Positions 20,794 through 31,340 of a stretch of 64,000 nt of DNA are shown here, piece by piece. The notes beneath the pieces are model-generated. The model made no database searches and had not been told where the DNA came from. It saw only the letters and a program-made list of their open reading frames with translations. How positions within the stretch are numbered: the stretch's first letter is position 1; the number at the start of each line of letters is the position of its first letter. The stretch comes from Diphasiastrum complanatum. Its lineage: Eukaryota > Streptophyta > Lycopodiopsida > Lycopodiales > Lycopodiaceae. Made by a program: the position numbers and the translations under genes. The stretch lies in assembly GCA_029204225.1 (NCBI GenBank), contig CM055102.1, forward strand, positions 35,766,585 through 35,830,584, in the 5' to 3' direction.

Positions 20794-23700
20794 CTAAATG
20801 CATGAAGGTTTCCAATGGATATTCAATGGCTTTTGCATGGATTGGCTCAACCTACATACACTAAAGCTAAGATCTGGTCTAGTTATAGTGATCCACATTA
20901 AGGAACCTATAAGTTGCCTAAACAAAGTGATGTCCATGAAGGATCTTTCATCATCTTCATTTGGCACTTTTACATCTTGCTCCATTGGTGTGTCAACACT
21001 TTTGCATACTTCCATCTTAAACTTCTTCAAAAGACTTTGAGCATAGTTTACTTGACTTATAAAGATTAAATCAGACCCTCTAAGTACTTCTATGCCTAAG
21101 ATGAAGTGAAGACACCCTAGATCTACCATCTTGAACTCTAAGGATAGATCTATCTTGATTTTTTCAATACCATCAACACTATTTCCACTAATGATGATGT
21201 CATCTACATAAATGAGTAAAAGTACAATACCAACATCATCAAACTTAATGTAAAGAGTATGATCATATTCACTTTGAACAAAAGAAAGTGAAATAAGATA
21301 GCAATGTAGTCTTGAATTCCAAGATCTCGAGGCTTGCTTCAAGCCATAGATGCTTCTTTGGAGATGGCATACTTTGTTCTCCATTCCATGCTTGATGAAC
21401 CCTTGTGGCTGCTCCATATAGATATCCTCTTCCAAAAAACCATTCAAGAAAGCATTAGAGACATCCATTTGACATAGAATCCATCCAAAATGTGATGCAA
21501 GTGCAATGATTAGTCTTATTGTGACCATCTTGGCCACGGGTGCAAAAGTTTCCTCATAGTCTATCCCTCTCTCTTGAGCATAACCTTTTGCAACTAATCT
21601 TGCTTTATGTTTGTTAACACTCCCATTTGCATTCAACTTAAGCTTGAAGACCCACTTGCATCCTATTACATTCCTTTGAGGTCTCTCAACAAGCAACCAA
21701 GTTTCATTCTCAATCAAGGCATCATACTCATCCAACATAGCTTTATACCATTCTTTGGAGTTCAATGCATCTTCAACATTAGACGGTTCTTCAAAACTAG
21801 AAAAAGCATAAGAAGTGGATGAGATACCCTCAACTTGCTGTCCTTTGCCTTGATATGTGAGCCTTGATGGCTCCACTTTTGCCCTTGAAGATCTCCTTGG
21901 TGTGATAGGTGGGTTTGGTGCTTGCTCCTCCATGAGCTCCTCCTCAAAACCAAGATCTTGCTCCTCGGCCATCTTCTTCTTGATTGTTGGAGAACTTGAG
22001 CCTTCTTCAAGCATATGCATATGATGTTCATCAAAGATGACATCCCTTGAAACAACAAATTTGTTCAAGGATGGGAGATAGACTTTGTAGCCCTTGCTTG
22101 AGCTTGCATATCCAAGCATGATCCCTCTTGTGGAAGATGGATCCTCCTTGGTTCTTGTTTCCAATGGCACATGCACATAACATATACACCCAAAAACTTT
22201 CAAGTGATTAAAAATGGGTTTCTTTCCATACAACATGTCATAAGGAGTTTTGCCTTCAATTGCTTTGCAAGACACCCTATTCATCAAGTAGTTTGCACAT
22301 ACAAGAGACTCACCCCAAAAGGATTTGGGCAAACAAGCATCTATTCTTAAAGCCTTAGAACATTCACATAATGTTCTATTCCTTCTTTCAGCAACTCCAT
22401 TTTGTTGAGGAGTGTAAGGACAAGAAGTCTCTTTCTTGATCCCTTCCTCCTCACAAAAGGCCTTGAACTCATTGGAGATGAATTCTCCACCATTGTCACT
22501 TCTAAGAATCTTGATGCTATGATTATGATGCTTTTCCACAAACAACTTGAACTTTACAAAAGTATCAAATACTTGAGACTTGAAGGAAAGTAAGAACACC
22601 CAACAATATCTTGAGTAGTCATCAATGAAGGTTAAAAACATGGATGAACCTCCATTAGATTTGGTGCTAGCAATGTGCACATCCGAGTGTATGAGTTCAA
22701 GAGGATGAGATGACTTTGTGATGGAGTTAGGAAACACCTTCTTATGTGCCTTGGATAAGGCACAAGCTTCACAAACTTTGTCTTCCTTCCCAATAGACCT
22801 TGGTAGGCCTAAAGCATACTCCTCCTTGATCATAGCCTCCATGGAACCCGAGTTGACATGTCCAAGTCTTTTGTGCCATAAAGTAAAGGTAGATATCTTG
22901 CTCTTCTCGGCCAACATGACAACATTAGTATCCACAAATGCATCCAACTTATAAAGTTTGCCAAGTCTAGTGCCCTTAGCCACTATCTTACGCTTCTTCT
23001 TGATGAAACATTCATTTGAAGCAAAGTCAACATTGAAACCATCACTTAGTAGATTCTTTGTTATTGTAGGAATGTACAAAAAACCTTCTATGTTGATCTT
23101 TTTGGAAGATCCTAAGCAAAGGGGAATGCTACCAACTCCTTCAATCTTACAAGCTTCATCATTTGCTGTATAGATAGACTTTATAGGTCCATCATAAGAT
23201 AAGAGAGAAGAGAAAAACTCCCTTTTACTAGTCATGTGTGAACTAGCACCCGAGTCAATCCACCAAGGATCTTCTCCTTTGAAGCTTGTTGAAGAAAATA
23301 TGGACATCATGAGAGAGTCCTCATGTGAACTCTCCTCCTCCTCCTCTTTGCTCATGTTGGCTTGGCTTTGATCTTGCTTCCTCTTGAAGCATTCCGAGGC
23401 ATAATGCCCCATCTTGCTACAATAGTAGCACTTCACCTTTGATTTGTCCTTCTTGACTTTGGTGGTTGATGGAGATGCCTTTGGGGGTCCTTCTTGATCC
23501 TCAAGCTTTGTAGACTTCTTGAATTTTGATCCTTTGCCTTTGGACTTGCCTTTGCCTTTGGTGAAGAGAGCTTGGTCATCTCCACCTTGGATGGAAAGCC
23601 TATCCATCCTCTCTTGCATTTGGCTCCTTCTTGATTCCTCGGCCATGAGTGTGCCTTGGAGTTCTTCAAGTATGGGTAGCTTACCCATAATTGCATATCC

Positions 23701-24195
23701 CTGAACCAAATTGTCAAATTCAAAGCTTAGTCCATTCAATATGAGTTGAACAAGCTCTTCATCCTTGATAGGGTCACCTATAAAGGCTAGCTCTTTGTTC
23801 AATTCCTTTACTCTTAGGACAAAAGTATGTGCACTCTCTCCTTTCTTTTGATAGCTTCTATAGATTTGATTCTTCAAAGCTAACATTCTAGTTTGGTTCT
23901 TGGATTCATAGACCTTTTGCAAAGTCTCCCAAGCATCTTGAGCTGAAGTGCAATCTCCTACCTCTCTTAAGAGTTCATTTGCAACATTCATTTTTATGCA
24001 ATGTAGTGCAACATTGCACCTCTTGATGTATTTGGCTTTTTCTTGAGGATGAATAGGTTCACCCTCCTTACCATTTACAATTTCCATCAGATCTTGCATG
24101 ATCATGATAGATTCCATTCTAACTTTCCATATGGAATAGTTAGTTTTGTTGAGCCTTTCATTAGTATCCAAAAGATATGCATTTATAGATGCCAT
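20794..24195 (-). CDS. Copia gag-pol polyprotein, nearly complete
   Basis: 1133 aa. Start MASINAYLL at 24195, about 800 bp after the primer site. Gag (UBN2 family) spans residues 1-210, and a CCHC knuckle (CYYCSKMGHYASEC) lies at about 254-267. The protease motif DSGASSHM is near 313, the pre-integrase motif LWHKRLGH near 435. The integrase core has all DDE elements (HSDVHIAS, RSDNGGEF, NGVAERRNRT) at about 500-600. RT spans about 845-1050 with QMDVSNAFLNG and the catalytic YVDDIIISG near 1000. The ORF ends just after TRPDLSFSVCRLSQ, before RNase H, through a frameshift. Gag, protease, integrase and RT could still be made; reverse transcription would lack RNase H. Confidence 0.92.
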   Translation of the reverse strand: MASINAYLLDTNERLNKTNYSIWKVRMESIMIMQDLMEIVNGKEGEPIHPQEKAKYIKRCNVALHCIKMNVANELLREVGDCTSAQDAWETLQKVYESKNQTRMLALKNQIYRSYQKKGESAHTFVLRVKELNKELAFIGDPIKDEELVQLILNGLSFEFDNLVQGYAIMGKLPILEELQGTLMAEESRRSQMQERMDRLSIQGGDDQALFTKGKGKSKGKGSKFKKSTKLEDQEGPPKASPSTTKVKKDKSKVKCYYCSKMGHYASECFKRKQDQSQANMSKEEEEESSHEDSLMMSIFSSTSFKGEDPWWIDSGASSHMTSKREFFSSLLSYDGPIKSIYTANDEACKIEGVGSIPLCLGSSKKINIEGFLYIPTITKNLLSDGFNVDFASNECFIKKKRKIVAKGTRLGKLYKLDAFVDTNVVMLAEKSKISTFTLWHKRLGHVNSGSMEAMIKEEYALGLPRSIGKEDKVCEACALSKAHKKVFPNSITKSSHPLELIHSDVHIASTKSNGGSSMFLTFIDDYSRYCWVFLLSFKSQVFDTFVKFKLFVEKHHNHSIKILRSDNGGEFISNEFKAFCEEEGIKKETSCPYTPQQNGVAERRNRTLCECSKALRIDACLPKSFWGESLVCANYLMNRVSCKAIEGKTPYDMLYGKKPIFNHLKVFGCICYVHVPLETRTKEDPSSTRGIMLGYASSSKGYKVYLPSLNKFVVSRDVIFDEHHMHMLEEGSSSPTIKKKMAEEQDLGFEEELMEEQAPNPPITPRRSSRAKVEPSRLTYQGKGQQVEGISSTSYAFSSFEEPSNVEDALNSKEWYKAMLDEYDALIENETWLLVERPQRNVIGCKWVFKLKLNANGSVNKHKARLVAKGYAQERGIDYEETFAPVAKMVTIRLIIALASHFGWILCQMDVSNAFLNGFLEEDIYMEQPQGFIKHGMENKVCHLQRSIYGLKQASRSWNSRLHCYLISLSFVQSEYDHTLYIKFDDVGIVLLLIYVDDIIISGNSVDGIEKIKIDLSLEFKMVDLGCLHFILGIEVLRGSDLIFISQVNYAQSLLKKFKMEVCKSVDTPMEQDVKVPNEDDERSFMDITLFRQLIGSLMWITITRPDLSFSVCRLSQSMQKPLNIHWKPSCI

Positions 24196-24993
24196 CTAGT
24201 CTCCTAATCAAGGACTTGACACAAATGAAGGTTACTTCTATTGATTTGATTGAAGGTCTACCTTATACCACTTCTTAGGGACCTGAAAAGATCAGTAATA
24301 GACTTCCTATAAAGATCTAAGAATGATCTCTAACAAAATCAAATCATAGAATACTAGAAACAATGCACTTGCTTGATTGAAGTAGACAATACTAGTAGAA
24401 TTGCCCCTCTTTCTATAGAGAACATTAAAGCTTCCAAATGATCTGATCAAGAGTGAATTTCAGCAACCTAATATACTTCCAAAATCACTTGTAAAAGATC
24501 TAAATGGAACTTAATGAGGATGCAACACAATCTACTATCCAATCACAAGCAAAAAATGATCAAAATTGATGAAAAATTGATCTAATTTGGTGCATAAGTC
24601 AAGCAATGGTTGGACTGAACCTAAATCACTTTAGGAGGTGTCTACTACACCTTAGAACAGCCTTGAAGAGTCCCCAAAACTCTGATCTTCCCTCTCCTTG
24701 AATGCTAGAAAGCCTCCTCTATGAAATCACCTCCAAAACTCGCTTAGAAATCAATGCTTGGAGCAAGCAAAGCTTGCTATCTTGGTAATGTGAATTGAAT
24801 TCAACTTTGCCTCTGGTTTTAGACACCTAAACACCTGCAAATGAAGTCACACAATACCAATCTCCAATATATTTGACTCACTTTGAGTTCTAGAATCAAT
24901 ACTAGATGCTAAGATCTAATCTACACAAGATTTAGATCAAAAATTGTGATCAAATTGAATGAAAACCAAGGATTTAGCTCATTTCAGCCTTTA
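24196..24993 (-). other. Leader of Copia C
   Basis: About 800 bp between primer site and gag start, AT-rich, no ORF of note. Probably carries packaging and dimerisation signals, which cannot be identified by eye. Confidence 0.5.
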
Positions 24994-25688
24994 GGCTCTG
25001 ATACCATGTAAAAATTACAGCAAATAAGGATCCTAAAACACTTGAAATGATGAGGGAAACAATAGATTATGATTTCATAATATTAGCACAAGTTGAACCA
25101 TCAAAATCCATCAAAAATCTATGCTTGAACCTCGCTAAATGGCCCAAATCCTTGAAGAAGGCTTCACACGTGTGAAAGTACGGCCTCCCACAGTCTGAGT
25201 ACTGTACACCAGACCTACATTCAATCCTATAATCATTAGTAATCACAAGTACTCAAACAATTATGAACATAGAGAGCAATTGCACCAATATGAGAGAAAA
25301 AACATGAAATTGCTTGATTGATTTTGGTGAGATATCATCACCTATATATACATGATCCATCACGGTTTTGGGCAGGTATGAGTAGCCCTAAACCTATCCC
25401 TAATGCTAATTTTGGTGGATCTTTCATCCCTACCAAGTTAGGGTTGGAATCTTGGAGATCCCTCAACAATGCAAAAACTACCAAAAATAGCTCCTATTTT
25501 TTCTCCCTTGTATCTAAGCATAATTTGGACTCATTCCAAAGGTTCTAACACTTAGGTCTACTTGAGAACATCCTTATGAATGGAATCCTATGCTATTTGG
25601 CACGTGTGACAAGCCACATCATGACCATCTAACTATTTACAAGTCATATGACCAAAACTAGTCAAGCTAGAATTGTGAATTTTTAACA
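24994..25688 (-). repeat. 5' LTR and primer site of Copia C
   Basis: LTR 25688 to 25007 (682 bp) begins TGTTAAAAATT and ends AATTTTTACA on the minus strand, a good inverted pair. The primer site TGGTATCAGAGCC follows at 25006-24994. A TATA-like TATATATAGG lies near 25341. The palindrome TTCACACGTGTGAA with a G-box core lies at about 25155. Confidence 0.8.
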
Positions 25689-25706
25689 CTTTCTAGGCAT
25701 GCGATT

Positions 25707-26050
25707 CTAATTAGCATATGACTTTGTTCGATCCATCGCTTGCCTAATATTAACCTTTGCTAACTCAAGCATTTCATTCATTTGAGTTAGAAAATTAGCC
25801 GCACTAGGCACTCTTTGAGGAATTCCTACCGTAACAAGGCTAGCTAGCCTAAAACCATAATTAAGCTCAAAAGGACTCATCTTAGTACTCACATTTTTCT
25901 TGTCATTGTCAGCAAACTCCAACAGTGGCAAGTACTCCTACTGAGTTTGCTTATCCCCAACAAATGCTCTAAGCATATCCTCTAAGGTCCGGTTGACTCT
26001 CTCAGTTTGGCCATCCATTTCAGGATGCTTCGTACTGCTCATTCTCCATT
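25707..26050 (-). pseudogene. Ty3/Gypsy integrase fragment
   Basis: Minus strand: SSTKHPEMDGQTERVNRTLE, then LRAFVGDKQTQ, a TAG at about 25944, then EYLPLLEFADN and SPFELNYGF. This is the end of the Gypsy integrase core with the catalytic Glu in QTERVNR. It stops exactly where the cassette copy 2 terminus begins (26051), so the cassette probably inserted into this Gypsy copy. Confidence 0.8.
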
Positions 26051-26432
26051 CATTAGAGGAGTTCTCAATATCAAAAAGACCCTTTGTAAAGATACTTTTA
26101 TTTTTTTTCTTTAGTTTCGACCGTCACCAGGCCCAATCAAAATACACAGATTTGAAATCTATGTAACGTAGTTCAAATTAACTGAGAAATAAAAATGCAA
26201 TATAGAAAACTTTGAAATTTGTGTCCGAGCAGCATGGACGTATCCCATTGGTTTCTTCTTCCTGTCCGACACGTGCTAATCTGTCCGACGTCAATACCTC
26301 AAGTTAAATTTACTTGACTATGCTGGTTAGTACAGTGAAATTTTCTAACTCTACTAGTTACAGTTATAGAAATACCGTATGTATAGTTACATAAAATATG
26401 GTGTACGCAGTAACTGTGACTATGTTGGCATT

Positions 26433-27079
26433 TGTGAAAATTGTCAACATTTCCTTGTCTAGTTTTAGGCCAAAATTGCTAAAAATGGCACATAGTTTAG
26501 GATCTGACTTTTCACACGTGTGAAACAGGTCTAGATATTTTTAGTAAGTGTATTTTTTCAGTATGAAGAAGTGTCAAACTTCAAGACCTTCGAAATGAGT
26601 CCATTTTCATGTATTTTGGACATATATGCCAATTTTACCTATATAGGGCATATTTTAGGTAAGGAGGGTCTAGAGAGAGGAGAGAGAGTCATCTCTCTCA
26701 GCTATATATAGCAGGTAGGCCGTGGAGAAACAGGTTGGAGCAGATCCATTGTATTCATTTGCTTAATGAGAGATTTTTCTATTGGGTTCTCCTTCCATTG
26801 TTGGCATTGTGTAGTGATTGAGTTCAAGCTTTGTGTGTATGATCTTAGGTGCTTTCCAAAAGTGGTAGGCTGATGTATTATGGACTGTATAATGCTATTT
26901 TGGGCCGCACTTGATGTTTATGGAAGTTTCCATTTGTGATAAATGCTTTTTGATCAAGTTCTTTGCATTCTAGGTAGCATAGAATGTGTTGCCAATTCCT
27001 AGCTTATGTAGTTTGGAGTGCAAGCATTCAAGCCAATGATCTTGGAGTTTAGATCCACTTAGGATCTGTATTTTTCACA
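26433..27079 (+). repeat. 5' LTR of element B
   Basis: TGTGAAAA...TTTTCACA, an 8 bp perfect terminal inverted repeat. Contains the 16 bp palindrome TTTCACACGTGTGAAA (26510-26525), a TATA box (CTATATATAG, about 26702) and a GAGA/CTCTCT stretch just upstream of the TATA box. Confidence 0.95.
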
Positions 27080-28252
27080 TGGTATCAGAGCTGGTTGGCT
27101 TCTATTTACAGTAAGTATTCCATTTTTGGTGATATTTGGATGTTTGATCAAGTTCTAGCATGATTTTGCATTGCTTTGTTGATCAAATCTTACTAACCTT
27201 TGTTTTGTGAGTTGAACTTGTGGATCAAAAGCATATTTCAGGTCTATTGAAGATCAGAGGCTGAAAAGAAACTATTTTGGTTCAGATCATAACACCTAAT
27301 CATTTGTGATTGTGAGGCTTGTGCATATTCAATACTAACAATGTTCTTTTCAATCCTATTGTTGACAATCTCCATTCTTGGATGAACACTCTCCTTAAGT
27401 GGATGAAACTTCTCCTTAAGTGGATGACAAATGCTCTTTTGAGTGAGTTGTAATTCTCCTAAAGGCTGAGCAAAGCTCCCATTTGGATGAAAGATCCCCT
27501 TTTTTGGGTGAACATATTGTAAGCTCCATTGTGAAGAGCATATTGTAAAGATTGTCATCAATTTTGGCATAATTTTTGGTGTACTTTGTTGAGCATGTAA
27601 GTAACTCTCCTTATGTAATTTGATTGGAGCATTTGCTGGAAGGTGTTAACCATTATGCAAGTGTGTTTTCAGGTTCTTAACAGGTTGAGGAACATTCTCA
27701 TGTGAAGTGATCTTAGATCTACATCTAAACACCAAGATTTGACAAGATAGTGAAGCTAGTCTTGTGATTCACTAAGTGTGCTCATTCATTCACCTCTAAA
27801 TCTTGTATTTATCACTTGCTGGAGTTTATAAACTTTTAGAAGTGTGGTTTACATGTGGTTTTACAGGTTGAATCAATATCTTAGTGTGGTGATCATATGT
27901 TGATCAAGTTTGTTCATTACTAGGTAATTTTGGCATCCTAGTTTTGGGTATTTTCTAAGAATGCAAGTAACTCTTCACACCATAACTTGATTTGGTCACT
28001 TGCTGGAAAGTTTGAGAGCTTAAGCAAGAGTGTGTTCAGGTTGGTTTGAGTTTGTAATCCATTCTTAGTGTGTGCAAAGTGTTGCATGTGTTTCAATCTT
28101 CCTTTCTATGCTTGAAAGCCAAATAGTTTCAAGATAGAGGTCATTTAGGGTTCTAAATCTTTTAAGATCTTCTCCTTCTTCATTTATTGAGAGAAAGGAG
28201 AGTGCTAGGTGCATTAGAACAGAGCCTAAGGACACAAGAAGATATTAGCATC
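27080..28252 (+). other. Primer site and leader of element B
   Basis: Begins with the tRNA-Met primer site. About 1.15 kb without a long ORF. It holds a 21 bp direct repeat CTCCTTAAGTGGATGAAACT (about 27391 and 27412). The phrase CACTTGCTGGA followed by GTGT...CAGGTT recurs several times, perhaps old tandem duplications. Likely packaging region by analogy. Confidence 0.6.
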
Positions 28253-31200
28253 ATGACATCCAATGGTGGAATCATGTTGGAAGCTAAAGAGAGGTTAAAC
28301 TCTACAAACTATTCAACTTGGAAAGTGAGGATGGAGTCTTTACTAGAGTTGAATGAGCTAATGGATATAGTTGTGGGAATTGAAGAAAGACCTCTAATTC
28401 TTCAAGAGCAACTAAATTTTGATAGAAGGGCTAAAAGAGTCTTACATATCATAAAGATGAATGTTACCAATGAACTTCTTAAAGAAGTTGGTAAATGTAC
28501 TTCTTCAAGTGAAGCATGGAATGCTTTGAAGAAGATCTATGAGTCCAAATCCACATCTAGGGTTCTCACCCTAAGAAGGCAAATCTTCCAAAGTTGTCAA
28601 AGAGAGGGAGAGAGTGCACATTCATTTGTCTTGAAGGTTAAATCCTTGAATGATGATCTAGCATGCATAGATGAAAGCATAAAGGATGGGGAACTAGTTC
28701 AAGTCATGTTGAATGGTTTGCTTGATGAACATTCTAACCTTGTACAATGCTTTGCTATACAAAAGTCCTTGCCAAGTGTCAATGACTTGCAAGAGATCTT
28801 GGTGGCTGAAGAGCATAGGTTGCAAGCCAAAGGTGGTGGTGCATCAACACAAGGTGGAGATGAAGAAGCTCTTTTCACAAAGGGCAAGTTCAAAGGCAAG
28901 TGGTCCAAGCAAGGTAGTTTGGAGCATGGAAAGCATTCTTCTTCTTTGCAAAGTAGGAAGCAAGATAAGTCCAAGTTCAAATGTTTTTATTGTGGAGTGA
29001 AAGGACATTTTGCAAATGAATGCCATAAGAAACAAAATGCTAGATCTAGGTTGAGATCTAATGTACTTCTTGGAGATGATAATTGTTGTGCTAACTTGGC
29101 AAGCTTTGGTGAATCTATGGTCAATTTTTTGGATCCATTGGATCTTGAAGATGGACTAGTGCTACCTACTAGTCAAATGGAGTCATGTGGAGCTAAATTA
29201 GCATCATGTTTGTACTCTTCTACTCATGGACTTCCAAGGCTTGTTGGTTCTTCAATGGTGCTAGATGGCAAGTGCAAAAATGGAAAAGGTAAGGAAGGAG
29301 CTAACTTCATCAATGGAGTTGATGAAGATTCTTCTTTGGAAGTGATTGTTGCTAATGACTTGTTTGTTCATATGGAAAAAGATGGAGATGCTAAGTGTCA
29401 TTCTTTGCAAGAAGATGGTTGTTCTTCTAATTCTTTTCATATTGATGTATGTAATCATGTGGGAAAAGATGATGGTGCTTTGAGCATGCTTGAAGGAAAT
29501 GGTTCTTTTACATCTTTTTGTGATAAAGTCATTTGTGCAACAAGTGGTGTCACATTTCTTCATAAAAAGAGTAGATCAAAGGTTTCTATCATGAGACTTG
29601 GTGAGGGAGATCACAAGTCAAAAGGAAGAGAAGTATGTGAAGTGTTCAAAGTAGGATGTACTTTGAATGATGTTTTTATGAACGATAGTGAGGAAGAATC
29701 ATTATCATATGACTCATTACCTAAATCATTGAGTAGAAGTTCATGTTTGAAAAGAGAGAGTACTTCAATCACTCTTATGTTGAAGGTACTAAGGATTCTT
29801 TTCTTGGCTTCTAATATTCAAGAGTCTTCTACTTCTTATGGTGCAACTATCAAGAGGGAGGTTTCTAACTTTTGTGGTGCTAGCATTAAGAGGGAGTCTT
29901 GTGAAGGAAAGGGCAATGGAAGAGTGGTTCTTGGGAAGATCCAAAGCATGGATCTAACATCTCTTCATCAACTCAAAGCATTCTATGATTGTGGTGGATT
30001 GTTCATTCATGGTCAAGATGGCAAAAGGTTGGTTGAAGAAGACTACATGGAGCAACTCAAGTGGCAACTTCTTCAAGGCAAGGGAGATATCATTGGTGAG
30101 CTTATTGAGGTTTGTTATGAACTCAAGAGGGCTGTTTTGATTAGGTTTGATACTCATCTTCACCTACTCTACTTCATGTTAAATGGAAATGTTGGAATCT
30201 ATCTTTTGGTTTATGATGGTGGCATTGTTTTCACTAACTATAGTGAAGGGTCAAATTTGAGCATTGATGAGATCTTGTGGGATCTTAATCATGTGTTTGA
30301 GAGGGAGTATCTTCAGAGTTTCAGATCTGAAGATGTTCACATATGCAAGATCTTTGATGTCTTATTGGAAGATCAAGAGGTTGATCTTGGATTGCTTCAT
30401 CAACACCAAGAGACAAGTGGCAATTCGAAGCTAGTGAAAAGCATCAAAGAAGAGACAAATGGTCAAGGCATTTTGGATCTGTTTTTACAGGTTCTTGAAG
30501 GTTCAAGTAAGGTCTTTGGAGCTACAAGGAAGTGTCTTCTTACTCTACCTCACTTGCCTAATCTCATGTATGAACATTGTTATGTCAATGTGTTGAAATT
30601 GTCAAATTTCAATAAAACTAGTTCCATAGTTTTGCATCCTTTGGATCTTGGAGATGGAATAGTTATCATTGCTGGTTTGTATGATCAAGTACATGAATTC
30701 ATTCAGATCTTGAAAGGTATTGAAGTGGTCAATATGTTTTCTTTTGAACAAAGTTCAAGATCTAGTATTCTAGTGTTGGCAAATTGGCAACTTGTTGACA
30801 TTGTAGGATCAAGCGTTGTGTGCAAATCTTGTGGAGGTACTTCAAGTATTTCAAGTTCAGGTTTTGGTCATTCAAATGGAGTAGGGAACACATCTTTTTG
30901 GCATTCATTCACTCAAAGGCTTTCATGGATTGAAGATCTACAAAGGCAAGGTGGTGATGGAAGTTCATTCATGGAGATACATGTTGCATTCACTATATGT
31001 ATAGTGAAATGTGGAGGAGGCATGCAAACACTTGTTGATCACTTTCATTTACAACTTGTTTGCTGCTATTTTACAGAGAAACCAGAGATGGATACATGGA
31101 GGAATTCATTAATTGAGATTCTATGTTCTTTTACATGTACCATTTTTATGATTCTATGTAAAATTGATGTAAGAAATAGTGAAGCATCCTATATGGACAC

Positions 31201-31327
31201 TATTATCTATATCAATTATGTTGTGTCCTATTTTGTACATATTAGGATCCTTGAGAAGAGATCTATTCTGATGATGGAGATCATTCTTAAGTTGGAACAA
31301 AGTAGTGTTGTAAAACTAGCAAGTTAA
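28253..31327 (+). CDS. Gag with a long unknown C-terminal extension (element B)
   Basis: 1024 aa from ATG 28253 (an earlier in-frame GTG-type start is less likely in a plant). Residues 1-220 are a UBN2-type Copia Gag, close to that of Copia C (RLNSTNYSTWKVRMESLLEL). The CCHC knuckle CFYCGVKGHFANEC lies at about 243-256. The remaining ~766 residues have no domain I recognise. They are not low complexity and stay open throughout, which argues for selection. Around residues 700-785 the sequence matches the fusion in element A (EDQEVD, LVKSIK, LDLFLQV). The last 55 residues (CKIDVRNSEAS to LKLEQSSVVKL) match both A-type fragments. It may be a Gag-plus-accessory protein that uses enzymes of autonomous Copia elements. 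Confidence 0.85.
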   Translation: MTSNGGIMLEAKERLNSTNYSTWKVRMESLLELNELMDIVVGIEERPLILQEQLNFDRRAKRVLHIIKMNVTNELLKEVGKCTSSSEAWNALKKIYESKSTSRVLTLRRQIFQSCQREGESAHSFVLKVKSLNDDLACIDESIKDGELVQVMLNGLLDEHSNLVQCFAIQKSLPSVNDLQEILVAEEHRLQAKGGGASTQGGDEEALFTKGKFKGKWSKQGSLEHGKHSSSLQSRKQDKSKFKCFYCGVKGHFANECHKKQNARSRLRSNVLLGDDNCCANLASFGESMVNFLDPLDLEDGLVLPTSQMESCGAKLASCLYSSTHGLPRLVGSSMVLDGKCKNGKGKEGANFINGVDEDSSLEVIVANDLFVHMEKDGDAKCHSLQEDGCSSNSFHIDVCNHVGKDDGALSMLEGNGSFTSFCDKVICATSGVTFLHKKSRSKVSIMRLGEGDHKSKGREVCEVFKVGCTLNDVFMNDSEEESLSYDSLPKSLSRSSCLKRESTSITLMLKVLRILFLASNIQESSTSYGATIKREVSNFCGASIKRESCEGKGNGRVVLGKIQSMDLTSLHQLKAFYDCGGLFIHGQDGKRLVEEDYMEQLKWQLLQGKGDIIGELIEVCYELKRAVLIRFDTHLHLLYFMLNGNVGIYLLVYDGGIVFTNYSEGSNLSIDEILWDLNHVFEREYLQSFRSEDVHICKIFDVLLEDQEVDLGLLHQHQETSGNSKLVKSIKEETNGQGILDLFLQVLEGSSKVFGATRKCLLTLPHLPNLMYEHCYVNVLKLSNFNKTSSIVLHPLDLGDGIVIIAGLYDQVHEFIQILKGIEVVNMFSFEQSSRSSILVLANWQLVDIVGSSVVCKSCGGTSSISSSGFGHSNGVGNTSFWHSFTQRLSWIEDLQRQGGDGSSFMEIHVAFTICIVKCGGGMQTLVDHFHLQLVCCYFTEKPEMDTWRNSLIEILCSFTCTIFMILCKIDVRNSEASYMDTIIYINYVVSYFVHIRILEKRSILMMEIILKLEQSSVVKLAS

Positions 31328-31340
31328 GTTGAAGAGGGAG

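Larger units (their letters stand above)
20300..25688 (-). mobile_element. Copia C: LTR retrotransposon lacking a clear 3' LTR
   Basis: On the minus strand: 5' LTR 25688-25007, primer site 25006-24994, leader, a gag-pol ORF of 1133 aa and a broken RNase H. The downstream LTR cannot be found, so its age cannot be estimated from LTR divergence. It abuts a Gypsy integrase fragment at 25.7-26.05 kb. Confidence 0.85.

Noticed and set aside
27244-27570. Minus-strand open frame in the element B leader
   Set aside because: It is produced by the local CTCCTTAAGTGGATG repeats and has no homology signal.
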